From Bacteroidota bacterium (GTDB lineage: Bacteria > Bacteroidota > Bacteroidia > Chitinophagales > Chitinophagaceae): DNA of 21,565 nucleotides. Shown in pieces: positions 15,380-21,565 of this stretch; positions within the stretch are counted from its first letter, which is position 1, and each line of letters begins with the position of its first letter. The stretch is from positions 1-21,565 of the forward strand of contig JAFAFV010000213.1 of NCBI GenBank assembly GCA_023423285.1. The letters run 5' to 3'. Under the pieces are notes generated by a model. The model was not told the DNA's origin. It saw only the letters and a program-made list of their open reading frames with translations, and ran no database searches. Position numbers and translations under genes: made by a program.

Positions 15380-18304
15380 TTAACCACCCACGCCAAGCGC
15401 CGTGTAAATAGCATCCTGAATATTGCCACGGATGCTTCCTGAGCCAAGGCGGGGATTATTGCGCGTGGGATTGACACGGTTGGAAAGAAAAATGTAAAGG
15501 ATGTTGTGAACGGGATCTACCCAAACGCAGGTGCCTGTAAACCCTGTATGCCCGTAAGTGCCGGGCGATGCCAATTTACTGGGGTAAGGATAGGTGCGCG
15601 TTGCATTGTCTTTTTCAGGTTTGTCAAAACCATAACCCCTGCGGCTGATGGGGCTTTGATAAGCCGTAAAGGTCTGAATTGTTTCCCAGTTCAGGTAGCG
15701 CCTGCCGTTGAGCTCACCACCGTTCAACAGCATTTGATATAGTTTTCCCAAGTCATAGGCGTTAGAAAACAAACCCGCGTGGCCTGCCACACCGCCGCCC
15801 AGCGCTGCACCTTCATCGTGCACAGTGCCTTGTATCAGCTGGTTGCGAAAACCTATTTCTTCTTCAGTCGGAACGATTTGTTGCAACTCAAACCGGTTGA
15901 GCGGTTTATAACCTGTTGTATTCATGTTCATAGGTTCATAAAAATTCTCGCGCATGTACACATCAAGCGGGGTGCCGGTTACCTGCTCTACAATTTGTCC
16001 TAAAAACCAGAAATCATTATCACTGTAAACATATTTTTTGCCCTGCGGTGTGATGGGACTGTCTAAAATTCTTTTCCAGATGGTATCCTTCCAGTCGTTG
16101 CGGAGGTACAGGTTGCGCGCAACTTGTGTTGTAAAACCCTGTTGCGGACTGGTGCGGTACAGCTCTGGTTTGGGATTACCGGCAGAGTCAACCGTTTCTT
16201 TATAAAAACCAATAAAAGGCACCATGCCAGCCTGGTGCAAAATGATATTTTCTAAGGTAAGACCAGCCTTGTTGGTACGGCGCGTCCAGGGCAGGTAATC
16301 AGAAAGTTTTTTTTTAAGGTCTACCTTACGCTGTTCAATCAGCTTCATAATAGCCAGTGTGGCGGTAGAGGTTTTTGTAATAGAAGCCAGATCGTAGATA
16401 CTTGACAATTCCACTGGTTTTGCAGTAGAAGTATATTCATAATTGCCGAAAGCTTTGTGGTAAACGATCTCGCCGTCTTTGGCTGCCAATATCACGCAAC
16501 CGGGGTAAGCATGGTTTTTAATGCCTTCCACAGCAATGGAATCTACGGCGGCAAATTTTTCATCACCAATCGGCTGATAAGCGGTTTTGTTCATTTTAAT
16601 GCCATGGCCCGCTTTCCAGTTACAAACTGTTACAGGCAAAGTGCCCGTAGCTTCAAAACCGCCTTTCAGCCAGTTGGCTGCCACGTTTTGAAAAACGGCA
16701 TCATCTTCATACACACCCACTAAATTTTTTGCTGTACAAAAAGATGACATGGCCAGCGGGTTGCCAAAAACCATTGTAATGGCGTTGGTTTTATTCAGGC
16801 TGTACCAGTTTTGTATGGCGCTTTGGGTAATGCCGTAATTGCTGCTGCCCTTACGAAGAGCAAGATCGTGAAAGCCAATAATGACTGCATCGTACCTTCC
16901 CTGTTCTATTTTTTTCACTACCTGTCCGCCGGCTCCAACGGCTGCATTATAATCAATCGTAAACACATCAGCCGCCAGGTCATCTTTTAAAATACTGCCA
17001 AGCGTGGTGCTTGCGCCTACTTTAGTAAAAGCCACGTATGCAATTTTCTTTCCCTTTTGTAATGGCAGCGATACAAAATCATCTCTAAAGGTGTTAGGGC
17101 TTTGAAAAGCTACCACGGTCAAAGCCTGTTGCGCAATCATTTCCCTGATCTGGCTGGTTTTTGCGTTAAGGTCAGCCAATAGGTTGCTGGTTTCTACTCT
17201 CTGGGTTTGATAAAGGCCTAAATTATACTTGGCCAGCAATACTCTTTTCGTTTTTTCTTCAATATCTGTCCAGGTAATTCTTTTCTTTTTAATCGCATCT
17301 TTTATGGCATTGATGGCTACCTGTACATTTTCCGGCAGGCAAAGCATATCATTTCCGGCAATAATAGCTTCTACTGCTATAGTTCCGCCGGGAAAATAGT
17401 TGGCCACGCCTTTCATTTCAAGCGCATCGGTAAAGGTGAGGCCTTCAAATCCCAAGTCTGTTCTCAACAGGCCATTTACTGCATTTTTAGAAACAGAAGT
17501 AGCCCTGTTTTTACCGTTATCAATAGAGGGAATGGAAAGGTGCGCCACCATAACACTTTGTACGCCGGCTTTTATAATCTCCCGAAAAGGATACAACTCC
17601 ATTTCTTCCAACTGGCTGCGGGTTTTGTTGATCACGGGCAGATCGTAATGAGAGTCTACTTCTACATCTCCGTGGCCGGGAAAATGCTTGGCCGATGCCA
17701 TGATGCCCTCGTCCTGCATGCCTTTCATATAGGCAATGCCCATTTTAGCTACGCGGTATTTATCTTCCCCAAACGAACGGAAGCCAATAACAGGATTATT
17801 AGGATTATTGTTCACATCTACCACAGGCGCATAATTCACATGCACACCCAGGCGTTTGTGCTGCTCGCCCACGGCCAGGCCCATTTGGTAAGCCGCATCA
17901 GTATTGACCATTGCGCCCACTGAAATTTGGTATGGATATTTGATCACACTGTCAAGCCTCATGCCCAGGCCATATTCGCCGTCAATGGTAACAAGGATCG
18001 GCGTTTTGGCAATGCTTTGATAATAATTTGTAAGATGAGCCTGCCTAAGCGGCCCGCCCTGAAAAAAACACAAGGACCCGATATTATATCTGCGTATTTC
18101 ATCTGCCACTTTTGCCACATGATCCGGCCCCAGGTTGCTGTGCGCCCGAACTACCATCAGTTGCGCAATCCGCTGGTCGTTGCTGAGGCTTTTATACACG
18201 CTGTCTACCCAATGGTTTGCCTGAGGCCTGCTATGATACTGTGCATTAGTTAAAAAAGACAAGAAAATCACTAACGGACTTAAAAACAAAAACTTCCTGA
18301 TCAT
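15380..18304 (-). CDS. Secreted GH3 (NagZ-like) beta-N-acetylglucosaminidase fused to a serine beta-lactamase-type hydrolase
   Basis: The 974-aa protein has an N-terminal Sec signal peptide (hydrophobic 5-19, cleavage likely after TNA near 21, no lipobox). Residues 35-370 are a GH3 TIM barrel with the NagZ-type motif KHFPGHG (206-212) plus DSH (217-219), which supplies the Asp-His acid/base dyad, and the nucleophile Asp293 in FTDALEM. Residues 390-580 resemble the GH3 alpha/beta sandwich. The C-terminal domain from about 590 is a class C beta-lactamase/penicillin-binding fold with Ser641-Ile-Thr-Lys644, YSDND after YV, and GHTGFTGT near the end in the KTG position. This suggests periplasmic hydrolysis of a GlcNAc-containing glycan (peptidoglycan or chitooligosaccharide) plus a peptidase or esterase activity. 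This architecture recurs in Bacteroidota. It lies 248 bp upstream of the glucan synthase with its own promoter, so shared function is not implied. Confidence 0.92.
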   Translation of the reverse strand: MIRKFLFLSPLVIFLSFLTNAQYHSRPQANHWVDSVYKSLSNDQRIAQLMVVRAHSNLGPDHVAKVADEIRRYNIGSLCFFQGGPLRQAHLTNYYQSIAKTPILVTIDGEYGLGMRLDSVIKYPYQISVGAMVNTDAAYQMGLAVGEQHKRLGVHVNYAPVVDVNNNPNNPVIGFRSFGEDKYRVAKMGIAYMKGMQDEGIMASAKHFPGHGDVEVDSHYDLPVINKTRSQLEEMELYPFREIIKAGVQSVMVAHLSIPSIDNGKNRATSVSKNAVNGLLRTDLGFEGLTFTDALEMKGVANYFPGGTIAVEAIIAGNDMLCLPENVQVAINAIKDAIKKKRITWTDIEEKTKRVLLAKYNLGLYQTQRVETSNLLADLNAKTSQIREMIAQQALTVVAFQSPNTFRDDFVSLPLQKGKKIAYVAFTKVGASTTLGSILKDDLAADVFTIDYNAAVGAGGQVVKKIEQGRYDAVIIGFHDLALRKGSSNYGITQSAIQNWYSLNKTNAITMVFGNPLAMSSFCTAKNLVGVYEDDAVFQNVAANWLKGGFEATGTLPVTVCNWKAGHGIKMNKTAYQPIGDEKFAAVDSIAVEGIKNHAYPGCVILAAKDGEIVYHKAFGNYEYTSTAKPVELSSIYDLASITKTSTATLAIMKLIEQRKVDLKKKLSDYLPWTRRTNKAGLTLENIILHQAGMVPFIGFYKETVDSAGNPKPELYRTSPQQGFTTQVARNLYLRNDWKDTIWKRILDSPITPQGKKYVYSDNDFWFLGQIVEQVTGTPLDVYMRENFYEPMNMNTTGYKPLNRFELQQIVPTEEEIGFRNQLIQGTVHDEGAALGGGVAGHAGLFSNAYDLGKLYQMLLNGGELNGRRYLNWETIQTFTAYQSPISRRGYGFDKPEKDNATRTYPYPSKLASPGTYGHTGFTGTCVWVDPVHNILYIFLSNRVNPTRNNPRLGSGSIRGNIQDAIYTALGVGG

Positions 18305-18330
18305 TACGATTACATATTTAATGAGGTACG

Positions 18331-18342
18331 CTACAAATGTAG
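18331..18342 (-). promoter_or_regulatory. Palindromic -7 region of the GH3/serine-hydrolase promoter
   Basis: CTACA-AA-TGTAG is a perfect 12-bp inverted repeat that contains TACATTTG on the minus strand (18341-18334), about 30 nt before the ATG at 18304. The inner ten bases equal those at the synthase promoter. No clear -33 box was found. Confidence 0.42.
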
Positions 18343-18425
18343 AGGAATATCAATAAAATCCACCCTGTACGGACAATAACGTTTTTATACAGACGAAATT
18401 ATGCGGCAGAGGGTTTTATTTGTAA

Positions 18426-18522
18426 GATTTCACGCAAAGAACACCAAGCGGCAACAGGAACCAAGTTTTATCAGCAGGCAATTTCGTTGCGCTCTTAATA
18501 ATCGTTGTGCTGTTACGTGAAA
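18426..18522 (+). repeat. Copy A of a 97-bp intergenic hairpin-like repeat
   Basis: This segment aligns without gaps to 21090-21186 (about two thirds identical, hand count), with best blocks at both ends and around AATTTCGTTGC. Its ends are inverted: TTTCACG (18428-18434) pairs perfectly with CGTGAAA (18516-18522). It begins 4 nt after the response-regulator stop on that strand, so it could form the 3' end of that transcript. It is non-coding apart from a 39-codon frame I do not believe. The rest of the 18305-18526 spacer shows only the GH3 promoter. Confidence 0.6.
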
Positions 18523-18526
18523 ATTT

Positions 18527-19270
18527 TTAGCTTTTGGATAATGAATCCTTCACAAAATCCTTTCTCGCCTTCGACACTGGGATTTTTGTTCCGTCATTCA
18601 TGAGTAAAATACCGCCATCCTCTTTCAGCAGGCTTTTTACAAACGCCGGGTTCACAAGATGTGATTGATGCGCGCGGATAAACCCATGGGGCGCCAGTAA
18701 TTCTTCGTATTCCTTCAAGGGTTTTGATATGAGAATTTTATCTCTGTTTACGAAATAAAAATAAGTGTAAGCGTTGTTAGCTTCGCAACGAACAATATCT
18801 TTTACCGCCACATACCGTATTTCGTTTTGCTGCGGCAGCGCGATCTTCGCGGGCTTATCATTTTGTTTGATGTACTCCATTAAAAAATCGAGCTGACGGT
18901 TGTTTTGTTGGGAAGCGATCTTATGTCGTGCTTTTTTAACAGCGAGTTGCAACTCGTCAATATCAATGGGTTTTAATATATAATCCAGCGCGGCGTACTT
19001 CACGGCCTGGATGCCGTATTTATCATAAGCAGTTACAAAGATCACTTCAAAATTGCGTTGAGGGATGCGCTGTAACAGGTCAAAACCGGTTTCACTGCCC
19101 ATTTGAATATCAAGGAAAACAAGCTCCGGGTTTTTTTCCGCGATCAGTTTGGCAGCCGCTGCAATATTATCTGCCGTACCTGCAATGGTAACCTCCTGAC
19201 TGACCTTTTGCAGGATCGCTGCAAGGTTTTCAATATTATGCAATTCGTCGTCGACAATGATTGCTTTCAT
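18527..19270 (-). CDS. LytTR-family two-component response regulator
   Basis: The 247-aa protein has a receiver domain (1-120) with acidic pocket Asp7-Asp8, phospho-acceptor Asp54 in VFLDIQM, Thr80 in FVTAYD and Lys100 in YILKP. A LytTR DNA-binding domain (about 146-243) follows, recognised from IRYVAVKDIVRCEANNAYTY, ISKPLKEYEELL, FIRAHQSHLVNPAFV and GTKIPVSKARK. LytTR regulators bind short direct repeats as dimers and activate nearby or remote genes. Its ATG overlaps the kinase stop by 4 nt (ATGA), so the two are made together and the partner is clear. The targets cannot be told here; no convincing LytTR site was found by eye upstream of the neighbouring genes. Confidence 0.95.
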   Translation of the reverse strand: MKAIIVDDELHNIENLAAILQKVSQEVTIAGTADNIAAAAKLIAEKNPELVFLDIQMGSETGFDLLQRIPQRNFEVIFVTAYDKYGIQAVKYAALDYILKPIDIDELQLAVKKARHKIASQQNNRQLDFLMEYIKQNDKPAKIALPQQNEIRYVAVKDIVRCEANNAYTYFYFVNRDKILISKPLKEYEELLAPHGFIRAHQSHLVNPAFVKSLLKEDGGILLMNDGTKIPVSKARKDFVKDSLSKS

Positions 19271-20985
19271 GATAGCCAGTTTGGCAAAGTGATAACCGCT
19301 TTGGTACCTTTTGGCGATGAATTGATCTGTAAATCAAGCGGCGTGGTTTTATAAATTGTGTTGAGTAAAGATATCCTGTTTTTGGATAATTGCAGCCCCA
19401 TGCCGTTGTAAGAACCGTTCGCATCAAACCCGGCGCCATTGTCTGAAACGCTCATCACGAGGTCGTTTGCAGATTTTTTAAATTCAATTTCAACGAGTCC
19501 GTTTTCTTTTAAATGCGCGATGCCATGCTTCACCGCGTTTTCTGCGAAAGGTTGTAAAAGCATAGCGGGTATTTCAATATTATGCCTGTCCAGCGTTTCG
19601 TCAGTTTTGATGTTGTACTGAAACCCGAAACGCAGTTGCTCCATTTTTAAATAATCGCCCAGCAATTTTATTTCATTGTCGAGCGTGATCACTTCTTTAT
19701 TCGAATCATCCAGCACGTTGCGCGTGAGCCGTGAAAAAGTACCGAGGTATTCGTTTGCTTTTTCCGTTTCTTTTTTATGCATCAGGTTTTGAATGCCTGC
19801 CAGCGCGTTAAAGATAAAATGCGGGTTGAGCTGCGAGCGGATGGATTGGAGTTTGAGTTTGGCTTCGGCGGTCGCAAATTTTTGGGACTGCAACTTTCTT
19901 CTTTGTTTGTTTTTGTACCACATGAAGAATACCAATGCAGCAAGCACTGTAGGTAGTCCAAAAATAAAACCTATCGCCAAAAAATCTTTCCAACTCAGTT
20001 TATAGTTTTTGGTAAATATGATTTTGTTTGATTGATAGTCGAATTTTTTAAAGTTTTCAGGAAAGTTAATATTGTAATTGTAGTATAAAAACATCTCATG
20101 TTTTGAATCAGGCCTGAGTAAATCCCTTCGAAGCTCAGCTTTGTAATTAAAGCCCAGCGCCCTCATGCTATCTTCAAGGGCCGTCATAGGTTCAAAGAGT
20201 GACAATTTTATCCACTTAGGTTCGTAAAACATATAATCATCCCGCTCTTTTCCGTATTCAATAAAAAGCTTAAATAGTTGTGGAGCATTATTTGTTTTCA
20301 TAAAAACTGTATGCCCGGAAATGATTTCGTCACTACTAAAAGTTAAGCCGTCAATATTTTTTACTTTCGAACCATAAATACGAAGTTCTTTACCTTCATT
20401 ATCTTTTGTTATATCGGATTTCTTGTTTTGAAAAGTAAAAATTGCAGCGAGTATTGGTTTTGATAATGCAATTGTGCTTGTAGTTTGAAATAATACAAGC
20501 CCCGGTTCTTTAATGCTATAAATACCGATTTTAAGAAACCGATTTTCAGCGGGTATATTTTTTAATTCATAAATATTGAATTCATTTTCAGTGCGCGTTG
20601 GCCTCATATCTGGCAATACTTGCCAATCTATAATTTTTGTCTGATCGTTTTCCTCAATATAATATCTCAAATTGTCCGCCCTGATGTGTTTTGAAACGTA
20701 AAACAGAATTGAAATTCTTTTCGCACCAGGAAAGTATGCGGCCTTTTCCTGAACGGAGACATAATTTTCAGGATAATCTGCTAATGAATAAAGCTCAAGA
20801 TGAGCAGCATCAGGCGAATGATAGCCGCTATCTTCCGGCAAGGCCTGAATCCTGAACATTGATTGCCCGTTTGAGGAAAGGTTTGATATGTCGCCGGAAA
20901 TCATCTCTACAATGGAATCAGAAGATGATTGTGATTGGGCTAAGACACATAATAGGCAAAGAGAGATAATAAAAATTTTTCTCAT
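19267..20985 (-). CDS. LytS-type sensor histidine kinase with an unrecognised extracytoplasmic sensor region
   Basis: The 572-aa kinase has a signal sequence (1-18), an extracytoplasmic region of about 310 residues (20-330), one clear membrane helix (336-356, LAIGFIFGLPTVLAALVFFM) and a cytoplasmic kinase. The His_kinase (LytS-type) box is QLNPHFIFNAL (385-395) with phospho-acceptor His389. The ATPase N-box is QPFAENAVKHG (478-488, Asn483), with DNGAGF (515-520) and GMGLQLSKNRI (528-538). I do not recognise the sensor region as a TPR, a two-component propeller or a 7TM module. Its many short beta-like stretches suggest beta-sandwich domains. It probably phosphorylates the overlapping LytTR regulator. 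No TAnnTTTG box stands out upstream; TACGGTTTG (21051-21043, minus) with TTTG 21 nt further is a one-base-off candidate. Confidence 0.94.
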   Translation of the reverse strand: MRKIFIISLCLLCVLAQSQSSSDSIVEMISGDISNLSSNGQSMFRIQALPEDSGYHSPDAAHLELYSLADYPENYVSVQEKAAYFPGAKRISILFYVSKHIRADNLRYYIEENDQTKIIDWQVLPDMRPTRTENEFNIYELKNIPAENRFLKIGIYSIKEPGLVLFQTTSTIALSKPILAAIFTFQNKKSDITKDNEGKELRIYGSKVKNIDGLTFSSDEIISGHTVFMKTNNAPQLFKLFIEYGKERDDYMFYEPKWIKLSLFEPMTALEDSMRALGFNYKAELRRDLLRPDSKHEMFLYYNYNINFPENFKKFDYQSNKIIFTKNYKLSWKDFLAIGFIFGLPTVLAALVFFMWYKNKQRRKLQSQKFATAEAKLKLQSIRSQLNPHFIFNALAGIQNLMHKKETEKANEYLGTFSRLTRNVLDDSNKEVITLDNEIKLLGDYLKMEQLRFGFQYNIKTDETLDRHNIEIPAMLLQPFAENAVKHGIAHLKENGLVEIEFKKSANDLVMSVSDNGAGFDANGSYNGMGLQLSKNRISLLNTIYKTTPLDLQINSSPKGTKAVITLPNWLS

Positions 20986-21089
20986 AATTTAAATTTTCAG
21001 CTAAACTACAGTCGCTCCCTCCTGATAAAAACCATGGATTAGCAAACCGTAGTTTTCACTTACTATCCTGCACAAATTAAAAAGAATTT

Positions 21090-21186
21090 GATTTCGAGCA
21101 AAGAACGCGAAGGAGCTATGGGCGCAAAGTAATACCGGTAAGTAATTTCGTTGCATTCGTCGTAATCGTTGAGGCTTTGCACGAAA
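21090..21186 (+). repeat. Copy B of a 97-bp intergenic hairpin-like repeat
   Basis: This is the partner of 18426-18522 in the same orientation. Its ends form a near-perfect inverted repeat: ATTTCGAGCAAAG (21091-21103) against CTTTGCACGAAAT (21175-21187), one mismatch in 13. It lies between the divergent kinase and mutL genes and overlaps the possible mutL -33 position. Between 20986 and 21090 I see only the kinase leader, with inverted AAACTAC/GTAGTTT arms at 21003-21009 and 21049-21055. Confidence 0.6.
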
Positions 21187-21200
21187 TTATCGTACCTTTA
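21169..21200 (+). promoter_or_regulatory. Possible mutL promoter
   Basis: TTG (21169-21171), 21 nt, then TACCTTTA (21193-21200) approximates TTG...TAnnTTTG with the last base changed. Transcription would start near 21207, about 20 nt before the GTG. Weak match. Confidence 0.3.
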
Positions 21201-21226
21201 CCTGTTCAAAAAAATCGCAAAGAGCA

Positions 21227-21565
21227 GTGCCTGACAAAATCGTTTTATTACCGGATAATATTGCCAATCAGATAGCAGCAGGAGAGGTGATTCAGCGGCC
21301 AGCCAGCGCCGTGAAGGAGCTGCTGGAAAACGCTGTGGATGCCGGCGCAACGGAAATTAAACTGATTGTGAACGACGCGGGCAAAACACTGCTACAGGTA
21401 ATTGACAACGGCAGCGGCATGAGCGAAACTGACGCCCGCATGTGCTTTGAACGCCACGCCACCAGCAAGATCAAAAACATTGACGACCTGTTCCACATTA
21501 AAACCATGGGTTTTCGCGGCGAGGCCCTGGCCTCTATTGCCGCCGTGGCGCAGGTGGAAATGAAA
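21227..21565 (+). CDS. mutL: DNA mismatch repair protein MutL, N-terminal part (3' end outside window)
   Basis: The 113 visible residues are the GHKL ATPase core of MutL, which links MutS mismatch recognition to strand removal. I see LLPDNIANQIAAGEVIQRPA (7-26), ENAVDAG (34-40, motif I with the catalytic Glu34), DNGSGM (60-65), HATSKI (77-82) and GFRGEAL (95-101). The usual family N-terminus aligns exactly with a GTG at 21227-21229, and there is no ATG nearby in this frame before residue 65, so GTG initiation is chosen. It is divergent from the sensor kinase and separated from it by repeat copy B. Confidence 0.96.
   Translation, partial: MPDKIVLLPDNIANQIAAGEVIQRPASAVKELLENAVDAGATEIKLIVNDAGKTLLQVIDNGSGMSETDARMCFERHATSKIKNIDDLFHIKTMGFRGEALASIAAVAQVEMK

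Noticed and set aside
18402..18521. 39-codon ATG frame in the spacer upstream of the GH3 gene
   Set aside because: It runs through repeat copy A, has no recognisable product or promoter, and the matching stretch in copy B is not preserved as coding.
21292..21507. 71-codon minus-strand frame opposite mutL
   Set aside because: The plus strand encodes all the MutL ATPase motifs; this is its antisense shadow.

Overview
The window looks like a chromosome segment from a member of the Bacteroidota, most likely a Chitinophagaceae-type organism. The reasons are promoter-like TAnnTTTG boxes, LytS/LytTR-type signalling, a glucoamylase-fold (GH144-like) enzyme, a secreted GH3/serine-hydrolase fusion, and moderate GC with A/T-rich spacers. 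There are ten protein genes, two of them cut by the window edges. I see no rRNA, tRNA, CRISPR array or insertion sequence.

Region 1 (1-4973, minus strand) is a tight five-gene operon, read from right to left: an Nramp-fold membrane transporter, a Rossmann NAD-epimerase-like protein, a DHDPS/DapA-superfamily aldolase or lyase, an ApbE-type flavin transferase lipoprotein, and an M20D amidohydrolase that runs off the left edge. Junctions are +3, -14, -4 and +8 nt. A perfect 12-bp palindrome with a central AACGTT lies just downstream of the predicted -7 box, as a LacI/GalR-type operator would. The transporter lacks the Nramp metal-ligand motifs and the epimerase-like protein lacks the YxxxK lysine. 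I read this as an inducible catabolic operon for an unidentified, perhaps N-acylated, organic substrate rather than a metal-uptake locus. The substrate is unknown.

Region 2 (5000-15185) concerns beta-1,2-glucan. A GH144/glucoamylase-like gene without a signal peptide (plus strand) converges on a giant gene (minus strand, 2895 aa) for a cyclic beta-1,2-glucan synthase with N-terminal, GT84, cyclisation (GH189-like) and GH94 parts. A rho-independent terminator for the giant gene lies between them. Upstream is a secreted NagZ-like GH3/serine-hydrolase fusion (15380-18304). The synthase and fusion promoters share the core TACAAATGTA. The 15.2-15.4 kb spacer holds what may be a short remnant of an SDR-epimerase gene start.

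Region 3 (18426-21186) is a LytS-type sensor kinase and LytTR response regulator pair with an ATGA overlap. The pair lies between two related, gapless 97-bp direct copies of a hairpin-like intergenic repeat.

Region 4 (21227 to the end, plus strand) is the start of mutL, which begins with GTG.
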